This document shows, piece after piece, positions 15,550 to 21,573 of a DNA stretch of 23,295 nt. The position numbers and the translations under genes are program-made. The stretch comes from a virus. The stretch is taken from the IMG/VR virus record IMGVR_UViG_3300007363_000107, positions 1 to 23,295 of that record; one strand, written 5' to 3'. Below the pieces are notes generated by a model. That model ran no database searches. It saw only the letters and a list, made by a program, of their open reading frames with translations, and was not told the origin of the DNA. How positions within the stretch are numbered: the first letter of the stretch is position 1; the number at the start of each line of letters is the position of its first letter.

Positions 15550-15903
15550 ATGACAGCACCTAATATCGTCAATGTAGCAACAATCACAGGCAAGACAGCA
15601 GTTCAAGCCGTTGGTACTTCTGCAACAGCCATTGTCACAAACTCTGGTTCAAGTGGAAAAGTTGTGAAAGTAAATGCGCTATATGTTTCAAATATTGATG
15701 GAACAAACAACGCGGATATCACTATTGATTTATATCGTAGTGCAACAGCATATCGACTAGCTCATACAGTTGTAGTTCCCGCTGATGCAGTTCTTGATGT
15801 AATTTCAAAATCTTTTTATTTAGAAGAAGGTGATTCTTTAAGATTGACCGCTAGCGCATCTGGTGATCTTGAGGCTATTTGTTCTTATGAGGAGATTTCC
15901 TAA
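15550..15903 (+). CDS. Small virion structural protein, beta-sandwich
   Basis: A 117-aa protein that I recognise as a family seen in aquatic phages near fibre genes. It has the pattern of an N-terminal strand, GKVVKVNALYVSNIDG, NADITIDLYRS, VVVPADAVLDVISKSFYLEE, then GDSLRLTASASGDLEAICSY and the end EEIS. No catalytic motif is visible; a decoration or fibre-base role is inferred. Shine-Dalgarno GGAGG lies six bases before the ATG. It overlaps the next gene by one base (TAATG). Confidence 0.65.
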   Translation: MTAPNIVNVATITGKTAVQAVGTSATAIVTNSGSSGKVVKVNALYVSNIDGTNNADITIDLYRSATAYRLAHTVVVPADAVLDVISKSFYLEEGDSLRLTASASGDLEAICSYEEIS

Positions 15904-16814
15904 TGGCACAATTTCCAAGTGATACATCGGCAAGTGGTGTTTGGAATCTTGACGAAGTAAAAAAAGCAAAACAAGGTGGTAATTGGCCTCGACCAACAGT
16001 AAGTGTTACAGCGGATGCTCTCATCATTGCAGGAGGAGGCGGAGGTGCGGCTGAGCGTGGTGGCGCGGGTGGCGCGGGTGGTTATGTATATGCAACATCA
16101 TTAGCTCTATCTTCTGGAGTTAACTATACTGTTGCAGTAGGTGCAGGAGGAGCAGGCTCTATTGGTAATGGTACAACAGGGACACAAGGAGCCAATGGTA
16201 GCAATACCACATTCCATACGATGACAACTGCTATCGGTGGTGGTAGAGGCTCTGGTAGAGCGGGTGGTGGTTATGCCGCTAGCTCTGGTGGCTCTGGTGG
16301 TGGCGGTGGTCCTGACAATACATCAGCAGGTGCAGGAACTACTGGACAAGGTTTTGCAGGCGGTGCAGGTCAATATGGTGCAGGGGGAGGCGCGGGTGCT
16401 GTTGGTCAGGCAGGAAGTTCGGGTGGTAATGGCGGTGTTGGTATATCAACTTACAGCACATTACTAGGTGTAGTATCAGCAGGACAAAATGTATCAGGAA
16501 CTCGATATATATGCGGTGGTGGTAGTGGTGCTGGTCCTGATGGTTCGCAACGAGAAGGTGGACTTGGTGGTGGCGGCAGAGCTATGGATAGTGGACATCA
16601 AACTTCTGGGTACTCAGACGCAACTGCAAACACTGGCGGCGGTGGTGGTGGAACATTTGATCAAACATCTGTCCCCGCAGGAAATGGAGGTTCAGGAATT
16701 GTCATTTTAAAATGTAGTGCGCAGGCATATGCAACAACAGGAACAGTCACCGAAGTAATCAATGGTGGTTTCTACTATTACAAATTTACTTCTAGTGGTT
16801 CAATTTCATTCTAA
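15903..16814 (+). CDS. Glycine-rich tail adhesin (receptor-binding candidate)
   Basis: The 303-aa protein has a short attachment-like N-terminus (SASGVWNLDEVKKAKQGGNW) then a long glycine-rich domain, about residues 43-260, with many GGGG and GAGG runs interrupted by polar or aromatic loops, and a compact C-terminal part (SGIVILKC, GGFYYYKFTSSGSISF). This layout matches phage adhesins that form polyglycine-II bundles, where variable loops between glycine runs touch the receptor (compare T-even gp38-type adhesins). It is probably the main host-range determinant. Start shares one base with the preceding stop. Internal GGT/GGA repeats make the gene prone to recombination. Confidence 0.75.
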   Translation: MAQFPSDTSASGVWNLDEVKKAKQGGNWPRPTVSVTADALIIAGGGGGAAERGGAGGAGGYVYATSLALSSGVNYTVAVGAGGAGSIGNGTTGTQGANGSNTTFHTMTTAIGGGRGSGRAGGGYAASSGGSGGGGGPDNTSAGAGTTGQGFAGGAGQYGAGGGAGAVGQAGSSGGNGGVGISTYSTLLGVVSAGQNVSGTRYICGGGSGAGPDGSQREGGLGGGGRAMDSGHQTSGYSDATANTGGGGGGTFDQTSVPAGNGGSGIVILKCSAQAYATTGTVTEVINGGFYYYKFTSSGSISF

Positions 16815-16822
16815 GGATAGAT

Positions 16823-17188
16823 ATGGCACATTTCGCAGAAATCGGAATAGACGGAAAAGTCTTGCGTGTTATTGTTGTAGATAATAAAGATACAAGTAAT
16901 GCCGATGGTGTTGAACAAGAAGAAATTGGCTCTGCATTTTGCAATAAATTATTTGGCGGAACTTGGAAGCAAACAAGTTACAACAGAAGTTTCAGAAAGC
17001 ATTTTGCGGCACAAGGTTTCACATACGATGCGACACGAAATGCTTTCATTTCACCGAAGCCTTTTCCATCTTGGATGTTGGATGAGGAAACTTGTCATTG
17101 GACATCGCCAATAGCAATGCCTAATGATGGGAAGAAATATAGATGGAATGAAGATACTTTGTCATGGATTGAGGATTCTCAACAATGA
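16823..17188 (+). CDS. Small fibre-associated protein common in aquatic phages
   Basis: This 121-aa protein matches a family that I know from cyanophages and pelagiphages: opening MAHFAEIGIDGKVLRVIVVD, then SAFCNKLFGGTWKQTSYN, IRKN-like SFRKHFAAQGFTYD, FISPKPFPSWMLDEETCHW and a C-terminal GKKYRWNEDTLSWIE. It contains several W and two Cys. It usually sits next to tail fibre genes; the biochemical role is not known. AAGGATAGAT precedes the ATG, and the gene overlaps the holin-like gene by ATGA. Confidence 0.75.
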   Translation: MAHFAEIGIDGKVLRVIVVDNKDTSNADGVEQEEIGSAFCNKLFGGTWKQTSYNRSFRKHFAAQGFTYDATRNAFISPKPFPSWMLDEETCHWTSPIAMPNDGKKYRWNEDTLSWIEDSQQ

Positions 17189-17397
17189 CAACTGAAGCAG
17201 TAACAACTAAAGCCGCATCAGCCGCGACATACGCAGGGTCTGGTGCGGCAGTTATATTCGGCTTAACGGCAAACGAGTTTGCGGCAATCAGTGGCGTTGT
17301 CATTGCATTGTGCGGCTTATTGGTTAACATCTACTTCAAGCATCAACACTTGAAGATTGCGCAAGCATCAGCGAAAGCTGACGAGCAAGAAAAATGA
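17185..17397 (+). CDS. Holin-like small membrane protein
   Basis: The 70-aa protein has a short N-terminal polar segment, a weakly hydrophobic segment at about 14-28 (AATYAGSGAAVIFGL) and a clear membrane helix at about 33-52 (AAISGVVIALCGLLVNIYF), followed by a charged C-terminus with many Lys, Glu and Asp. This size and pattern fit small phage holins with one or two helices. It opens the lysis region and is followed by spanins and an endolysin. It overlaps its upstream neighbour by ATGA and the next small gene by ATGA. Confidence 0.7.
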   Translation: MTTEAVTTKAASAATYAGSGAAVIFGLTANEFAAISGVVIALCGLLVNIYFKHQHLKIAQASAKADEQEK

Positions 17398-17486
17398 AAG
17401 ACTGGGCTGTCGCTATCCTCGCGGCAGTCCTTCTACTAAGCACTATTCTTTGGTGCATCTCAATTTTTATTTGGTACTGGTCGTGA
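17394..17486 (+). CDS. 30-aa transmembrane peptide
   Basis: An ATGA overlap with the holin-like gene opens a 30-codon frame: MKDWAVAILAAVLLLSTILW then CISIFIWYWS. It is nearly all hydrophobic and can form one membrane helix. Tight coupling, a start codon overlapping the holin-like stop and overlap of its own stop by the next start (GTGA) support a real gene. It could be a holin partner or inhibitor; this is inference from context only. Confidence 0.5.
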   Translation: MKDWAVAILAAVLLLSTILWCISIFIWYWS

Positions 17487-17602
17487 CATTTATCACGATC
17501 TTTTTTTTTGTCTCCGTAGAATATCGTTGTGTCAAATGGACTTGGACTGGCGATGTATTTAATCGCAAAGTAGTCTGTCTCAAGTGGGAGAGAAGGAAAT
17601 GA
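17483..17602 (+). CDS. 39-aa conserved small protein, W-T-G-D motif
   Basis: GTG at 17483 overlaps the previous stop (GTGA), and the frame runs to the TGA at 17600-17602. The product has a hydrophobic N-terminal stretch VTFITIFFFVSVEY and the segment C-x-K-WTWTGDVFNRKVVCLKW, which I recall in small proteins of other phages, with two Cys and three Trp. A TTG at 17471 in the same frame would add LVLV and give a full-length membrane helix, so the start is uncertain. It overlaps the next gene by ATGA. Function is unknown. Confidence 0.5.
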   Translation: MTFITIFFFVSVEYRCVKWTWTGDVFNRKVVCLKWERRK

Positions 17603-18096
17603 TTGATCCAGTAACTGCACTAGCAGGAATACAGTCTGCGATCTCAATGGTAAAGAAGGCGAGCAAGGTCGCCAACGATCTAGGCTCACTCGCGCCAATG
17701 ATCGGAAAGATGTTTGATGCCAAAAGTACCGCCACTAAAGCGATGCTTCAAGCCAAGCGCGATAAGAAAGGCTCGAACATGGGGACAGCACTCCAGATCG
17801 AGATGGCACTCGAGCAAGCTCGCGCATTCGAGGAAGAACTGAAAATGCTATTCATGCAGACAGGCAAGATCGATGTGTGGAACAAGATCAAGGCGCGTCA
17901 GGCAGAGATGGATAGAGATGATGCTAAAGAGATGGCGGCATTGAAAGCGGCAGATAAGAAGGCTAAAGAAAAAGAACAAGAGATGAATGAGCTTGCAATG
18001 ATCATTGCGGGATGTGCATTAGTTTTGTTCTTAGTCTTTGTTGGCATCAATGAGATGATGGACTTCTGCCAAACTACGAAGCGTTGCGGAAGATGA
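17599..18096 (+). CDS. Membrane-anchored coiled-coil phage protein of unknown function
   Basis: The 165-aa protein starts at 17599 after GAGAAGGA; an in-frame ATG five codons upstream is less well placed. Order: hydrophobic N-terminal helix (IDPVTALAGIQSAISMVKKA), long charged helices with MLQAKRDKKGSN and ALEQARAFEEELKMLF, an acidic/basic coil to residue 130, then one membrane helix at about 133-151 (MIIAGCALVLFLVFVGI) and a short tail with two Cys. I recognise the family from pelagiphage and cyanophage genomes, where it lies near lysis or packaging genes. Its function is unknown; the C-terminal anchor suggests the inner membrane. Confidence 0.7.
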   Translation: MIDPVTALAGIQSAISMVKKASKVANDLGSLAPMIGKMFDAKSTATKAMLQAKRDKKGSNMGTALQIEMALEQARAFEEELKMLFMQTGKIDVWNKIKARQAEMDRDDAKEMAALKAADKKAKEKEQEMNELAMIIAGCALVLFLVFVGINEMMDFCQTTKRCGR

Positions 18097-18248
18097 ACGA
18101 GTATCAAAAGACATTTGATCTAGCACTAAAGATCATTGTCTATGGTCTTGTTGCTCTATGGTTTCTTGGATTTCTAAAGTTTTTGCCTGATGATTTGGCA
18201 GACAGATTGGTCAATCTGTTGCTAGGGAAGGTGGGTCTAGGGAAATGA
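18093..18248 (+). CDS. 51-aa single-helix membrane protein
   Basis: ATGA coupling at 18093 starts a 51-codon frame: MNEYQKTFDLALKIIVYGLV then ALWFLGFLKFLPDDLADRLVN. One membrane helix covers about residues 12-30. The C-terminus is amphipathic. It lies in the unbroken chain of four-base overlaps between the holin-like gene and the lipoprotein. I do not recognise a family. A role in lysis regulation is possible but rests on position alone. Confidence 0.5.
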   Translation: MNEYQKTFDLALKIIVYGLVALWFLGFLKFLPDDLADRLVNLLLGKVGLGK

Positions 18249-18421
18249 GAATCAGCGCATATCAGGAAAATGCTCGGATGCTTTGGGAAGCTCAGAGAGT
18301 TATACATCAGCAGAACATGGAACAGCTAGCCAAGCTCAATCGCCAAGCTGATCAACAGCAGAAGGTGCAAGAGATAAAATCTCACTGGGTCAAAGTTAAT
18401 CAAGTGGATGTAATGGCATGA
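18245..18421 (+). CDS. 58-aa helical protein, soluble
   Basis: This starts by ATGA overlap and ends by ATGA overlap with the lipoprotein gene. The product MRISAYQENARMLWEAQRVI and onward is rich in Gln, Glu, Arg and Lys and looks like a single amphipathic helix or coiled coil (LAKLNRQADQQQKVQEIKS). No membrane segment. Position in the overlap chain and lack of stops support it as a gene; the function is unknown. Confidence 0.45.
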   Translation: MRISAYQENARMLWEAQRVIHQQNMEQLAKLNRQADQQQKVQEIKSHWVKVNQVDVMA

Positions 18422-18621
18422 AATATTTATTGCTGATCTTGTTGCTGTCTGGGTGCAAGGATGTTTACCGCTATCCATGCCAGAACCCAGATAACTTCAT
18501 ATTGCCTGAGTGCCAGAAGCCAAAGTGCTTGTTTACGCAACAATGTCCTGAATACTTAGTCGCCCCAATCTTGGAGAAGAAAGTCAATGAACAGCAATCA
18601 GAAGCCAAACCTAACAACTGA
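18418..18621 (+). CDS. Small cysteine-rich lipoprotein
   Basis: The 67-aa protein has a lipoprotein signal peptide MKYLLLILLLSGC with lipobox LSGC, lipidated Cys13 after processing. The mature part, with DVYRYPCQNPDNF, PECQKPKC and CP pairs (six Cys in all), matches a lipoprotein family found in lysis or tail regions of aquatic phages. It would sit in the inner or outer membrane facing the periplasm. Roles suggested for such proteins include superinfection exclusion or lysis; neither is shown here. It overlaps the next gene by 35 bases. Confidence 0.75.
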   Translation: MKYLLLILLLSGCKDVYRYPCQNPDNFILPECQKPKCLFTQQCPEYLVAPILEKKVNEQQSEAKPNN

Positions 18622-19129
18622 CGAGATTGAGGTTCGTGTCTGGGGTTTTGTGGTGATCATGATCACAGTGATTCTTTTCGGCATTGTATTTGCGCTTCTG
18701 TATTCTGTGACCTTCGTGACACAGCCAATCAAGAGCATGGCTCCAATTGACCAAGCCTATACCAAGATGCTCAATGACATTGTGTTGCTGATCGTTGGCG
18801 GCATCGGCGGCATTGTGGGCAAGAGGGCGGTTTCCACAGCCACCAACGCATTTAAACCAACGCCACCATCCCAACCTATGTGTCCGCCATATCAAGGGCA
18901 TGGAGGCGGTTATAACCAACCTTACAATTCTGGCTTCAACCAACCCTATAACCCGCCTTCGGCTTACGGAGGTTTGCCAAGTCAGCCATTCGGTGCAATG
19001 CCGGTCTTTGTGAATCCGCAACTGGATGAGTCTTGGACACCGCCGCCGCCACCAGATACCCCGCCCGAGCATCTTGAGCCAGATGCCGAACGCGAGACAA
19101 TTGCGCAAGCTAGAAACGAGGCAGACTAA
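18587..19129 (+). CDS. Two-helix membrane protein with proline-rich tail
   Basis: The 180-aa protein has membrane helices at about 19-41 (WGFVVIMITVILFGIVFALL) and 64-79 (DIVLLIVGGIGGIVG), a linker, then a long Pro/Gly/Tyr/Gln-rich tail with two similar pieces (YNQPYNSGFNQPYNPP) and a run of prolines (WTPPPPPDTPP). Both ends probably face the same side. It sits immediately before the spanins (TAATG). It may be a second holin, a pinholin, or a membrane scaffold; the proline-rich tail is unusual for a holin. Family recalled from environmental phages, function unknown. Confidence 0.65.
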   Translation: MNSNQKPNLTTDEIEVRVWGFVVIMITVILFGIVFALLYSVTFVTQPIKSMAPIDQAYTKMLNDIVLLIVGGIGGIVGKRAVSTATNAFKPTPPSQPMCPPYQGHGGGYNQPYNSGFNQPYNPPSAYGGLPSQPFGAMPVFVNPQLDESWTPPPPPDTPPEHLEPDAERETIAQARNEAD

Positions 19130-19629
19130 TGTTTCCAATTCCATTGCCGTGGCTTATCGTTGGCGTTCTTATTTCCTTGTTCGGCACATACCAAGTCGGG
19201 CATCACTTCGGATGGATTGAACGCGACAACGACATGAAGATTGCCATTGCAAAAAAGAATGAAGAAGCAAGGGCGACTGAGCAGAAGCTCGGTGAACAAT
19301 TGAACACCAACGCAACTAAATTACAGGAGGCAAACAATGTCCTTACGCAAAAACAGTCTGCCCTTGATCGCGCTATCCGTTCTGGCAGGGTGCGCATCCC
19401 AACCCCAAGTTGTCAGCAAGCCGCCTCAAGTCCCGCCATTGCCACCACAGATAGCAAAGAAACAGGAAGCAAACCTGACGGAGCGATTGACACAGCTTCT
19501 AATGCCGAGCGAGAAACACTCGCCGCAATCGCAGAAATAGTCGCGCAGGGCGACAGGAATACATTGCAACTCAATGCTTGCATCGATGCTTATAACGAAG
19601 TGAGGAATCTTCTCAATGGTAAGTCCTGA
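19129..19629 (+). CDS. Rz: Inner membrane spanin (Rz-like)
   Basis: A 166-aa protein with an N-terminal membrane helix at about 5-25 (PLPWLIVGVLISLFGTYQVG) and a mostly coiled-coil periplasmic domain with EEARATEQKLGEQLNTNATK and further helices to the end. This is the layout of Rz i-spanins, which join with an o-spanin to fuse inner and outer membranes at the end of lysis. A full o-spanin gene is nested inside it in the +1 frame. Conserved C-terminal Cys residues (Q-L-N-A-C-I-D-A-Y-N) are also typical. It overlaps the endolysin by 14 bases. Confidence 0.88.
   Translation: MFPIPLPWLIVGVLISLFGTYQVGHHFGWIERDNDMKIAIAKKNEEARATEQKLGEQLNTNATKLQEANNVLTQKQSALDRAIRSGRVRIPTPSCQQAASSPAIATTDSKETGSKPDGAIDTASNAERETLAAIAEIVAQGDRNTLQLNACIDAYNEVRNLLNGKS
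19337..19540 (+). CDS. Rz1: Outer membrane spanin lipoprotein (Rz1-like), nested in Rz
   Basis: The 67-aa protein lies wholly inside the Rz-like gene in the +1 frame. It has a signal peptide with lipobox (ALSVLAGC, lipidated Cys19) and a proline-rich mature N-terminus (SKPPQVPPLPPQ), the hallmarks of Rz1. A near-perfect AGGAGG Shine-Dalgarno lies seven bases before the ATG, showing that the nested frame is translated independently. It would be anchored in the outer membrane and span the periplasm with Rz. Confidence 0.9.
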   Translation: MSLRKNSLPLIALSVLAGCASQPQVVSKPPQVPPLPPQIAKKQEANLTERLTQLLMPSEKHSPQSQK

Positions 19630-20236
19630 CCAATTACGCCAACTCAAGATTGACCCATCGTTGGCTGACCCATTCAACGAAACATTCGAGCGTTTTGGAA
19701 TTCTTACGCCACAGCAACAAGCCGCATGGATTGGACAGTGCGGTCATGAGTGCAACAACTTCCGAGTCCTTGAGGAAAATCTGAACTATCGTGCGGCGAC
19801 TTTATTGAAGCTCTTTCCATTGACAGCGAAACGCGCTTGGGGTTTCACGCCTGAGAGTGCGGCACAGTATGAGCGTCAGCCAGTCAAGATCGCCAATCGT
19901 ATTTATGGCAATCGGATGGGCAACAGGGATGAGGCATCAGGGGATGGATTTTTGTACCGAGGCTCTGGCTATCTTCAGTTGACTGGCGCGGCTAACTTCT
20001 TCCACGCAGGTAAGGCATTAGGTGAGGACTTCGTTCGCAACCCTGATATGGTACGGACACCGAAGTATGCGAGCCTCACAGCCGGATGGTTCTGGCAGAC
20101 ACATCGCTTGAATCAATACGCTGATAACAATGACATTCTGACCATGACAAAAAAGATCAATGGCGGGACTATTGGTTTAGAAGATCGCAAGAAGCACATC
20201 GAAGAAGCGATGCACATTCTTACTGGCTCGCATTAG
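19616..20236 (+). CDS. Endolysin, GH19 family
   Basis: A 206-aa peptidoglycan-degrading enzyme of the glycoside hydrolase 19 (chitinase-like) group, common as a phage lysin. QAAWIGQCGHECNNFRVLEE with candidate catalytic Glu45, followed by ENLNYRAATLLKLFP, and SGDGFLYRGSGYLQLTG (about 110-126) are family signatures; a second acid near Glu54 may be part of the active site. INGGTIGLEDRK near the C-terminus is also typical. No signal peptide, so it needs a holin for release. The stop overlaps the opposing gene stop by four bases. Confidence 0.93.
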   Translation: MVSPDQLRQLKIDPSLADPFNETFERFGILTPQQQAAWIGQCGHECNNFRVLEENLNYRAATLLKLFPLTAKRAWGFTPESAAQYERQPVKIANRIYGNRMGNRDEASGDGFLYRGSGYLQLTGAANFFHAGKALGEDFVRNPDMVRTPKYASLTAGWFWQTHRLNQYADNNDILTMTKKINGGTIGLEDRKKHIEEAMHILTGSH

Positions 20237-20595
20237 ATCGGCATATAGATTTCACCGACACCGATGAAGTCTTTTTGCGTTGCTTGTTTAGCTTTCCACT
20301 CTCGCTCATTCCTACCAGTGTTCGACTTCACTGTGTTGCCAGTCAACTCAATCAAGTCTCGCTTCGCCAATTCACTAAGTCGCCTTGCAACTTGATTGCT
20401 ATCGAGTTTCGTATGCAACGCGATGCCATCCTTGCCTAGCGCACCATGAATAATCAAGCACTCCAAGATTATGTCGTGATGTTGCTTTGCCATGTCTTTG
20501 ATTGAATCAGCGGCTTCGTAAGAAGTCACTGGGTCATTCGCTCTTACTCTTGGAAACTCTGGAAACATCTTGTCAAATAATTTGCGATAGTACAT
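20233..20595 (-). CDS. Winged-helix DNA-binding protein
   Basis: The 120-aa protein has RANDPVTSYEAADSIKDM near the N-terminus, a sequence common at the start of small phage winged-helix proteins, then HHDIILECLIIHGALGKDGI and a recognition region DSNQVARRLSELAKRDLIEL (residues 65-84), followed by a wing with a TGRNEREW element. It ends the leftward operon. Shine-Dalgarno GGAG lies before the ATG. Possible roles are transcription regulation or a replication-initiation accessory factor; sequence alone does not decide. Confidence 0.7.
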   Translation of the reverse strand: MYYRKLFDKMFPEFPRVRANDPVTSYEAADSIKDMAKQHHDIILECLIIHGALGKDGIALHTKLDSNQVARRLSELAKRDLIELTGNTVKSNTGRNEREWKAKQATQKDFIGVGEIYMPI

Positions 20596-20669
20596 TTGCT
20601 TCTCCAGTAAGGTGATGGTACTGGCGTTCGTCCGACATTGCTGTCCGTTTTCCCCTCGTTAATCAATAC

Positions 20670-20918
20670 TCAAAATGGGATATCGTCATCTTCCAATTGT
20701 GGCAAGCCTTGAGGATTTGCCTCCTTCGGTTTAGGAGCGTTCAGATAAGCCCACCCATTCCATCCACCATCGATCAATGGCGAACTGTCTAGCTTCAGCA
20801 TTGGACCATTCTTGGTTTCAATGATAGAGCCAATTCGTTGATAGCGATTCTTCTGCTCACCATCTTTGTTCACATACTTTCCGTTGATCACGGAAACTTC
20901 ATACACAGTCTTAGACAT
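20670..20918 (-). CDS. Small SSB-like protein with an acidic C-terminal tip
   Basis: An 82-aa protein of a family that I recall from Burkholderiales phages, beginning MSKTVYEVSVINGKYVNKDG with YQRIGSIIETKNGPMLKLDS and ending LEDDDIPF. The tip D-D-D-I-P-F matches the C-terminal partner-binding end of bacterial SSB. At 82 aa it is too short for a standard SSB OB-fold. It follows the exonuclease and annealing genes, so a role in loading or protecting single strands is reasonable. GAAAGAAG precedes the ATG. Overlaps the exonuclease gene by eight bases. Confidence 0.7.
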   Translation of the reverse strand: MSKTVYEVSVINGKYVNKDGEQKNRYQRIGSIIETKNGPMLKLDSSPLIDGGWNGWAYLNAPKPKEANPQGLPQLEDDDIPF

Positions 20919-21573
20919 TTGCTTCTTTCGTTAAGTTAAAAAATTGGTGTTGATCTGTAATGTCGTAGATCACTCTGTCGTAATACTCTCGAGCCGCATC
21001 AACTTTGAATTTGATTTTGTCCTCGAGTTCCTTATCGCGTTTGTAGTGAACAAGTGTCACGCGCAACTCTGGTGTGATGTGTGAGACTTCATGCAGTTTG
21101 CGATCTTCATAACCGATAAGGTCTTGCGGCGTATCAACAAGGCAGTAAGCGATGCTGAACTCTGGGATATCCCAAAGCATCATGTAAGCGCGACCTTGCC
21201 ATTCGTAGCGTGTCTCCTCACCCAGTGATGGCAGGACAGGGAATGTCGCAAGACTCCAACTGGATTTGATATCGATGATTCTGTTGTCGCCAACAATGTC
21301 ACATTCACCAGTCAGCCAATCATTGTTCTTGCGTTCCTCATTCTTGGAGTAGTTAGTTCCAAGGACAACATTCAGCAAGTCGATCGAATCGTTCTCAACG
21401 CGATTACCTTTTTCCATATATTTGTTTGTGATGAACTCGTCATACCCGTAAACAAATTCTTTTGCCATCTTGGTGATCGCTGTCTTAGCACCAACCGACA
21501 GAATCTCTCCCTTGCCTTTCGGGTCGGTCATGATGTCGGCTAGGCTCGATGCTCTGAATCTTTTGATGTTCAT
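20911..21573 (-). CDS. YqaJ-type (lambda Exo-like) recombination exonuclease
   Basis: The start at 21573 gives 220 aa beginning MNIKRFRASSLADIMTDPKG, a usual N-terminus for phage YqaJ-like nucleases; a longer reading from 21633 lies inside the annealing protein gene. PD-(D/E)XK features: Glu60 in GNRVE, Asp92 in GECDIV, D101-I-K103 in IIDIKSS and Gln126 in WQGRAYMMLW, the order seen in lambda Exo and RecB-type cores. It likely resects double-stranded ends 5' to 3' to make single strands for the annealing protein encoded just upstream (four-base overlap). Confidence is high on the family, lower on polarity. Confidence 0.88.
   Translation of the reverse strand: MNIKRFRASSLADIMTDPKGKGEILSVGAKTAITKMAKEFVYGYDEFITNKYMEKGNRVENDSIDLLNVVLGTNYSKNEERKNNDWLTGECDIVGDNRIIDIKSSWSLATFPVLPSLGEETRYEWQGRAYMMLWDIPEFSIAYCLVDTPQDLIGYEDRKLHEVSHITPELRVTLVHYKRDKELEDKIKFKVDAAREYYDRVIYDITDQHQFFNLTKEANV

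Noticed and set aside
15960-16700. Possible repeat array in the glycine codon tracts
   Set aside because: Repeats are codon-level GGN runs with no fixed unit or spacer; not a CRISPR array or satellite.
16237-16710. Two open frames inside the glycine-rich adhesin gene (16237-16467 and 16489-16710)
   Set aside because: They are Val/Leu-rich by-products of GGT repeats in another frame.
18611-19144. 177-codon minus-strand frame opposite the proline-rich membrane protein
   Set aside because: Trp/Arg-rich product mirrors the proline and alanine codons of the sense gene; no ribosome site or neighbours.
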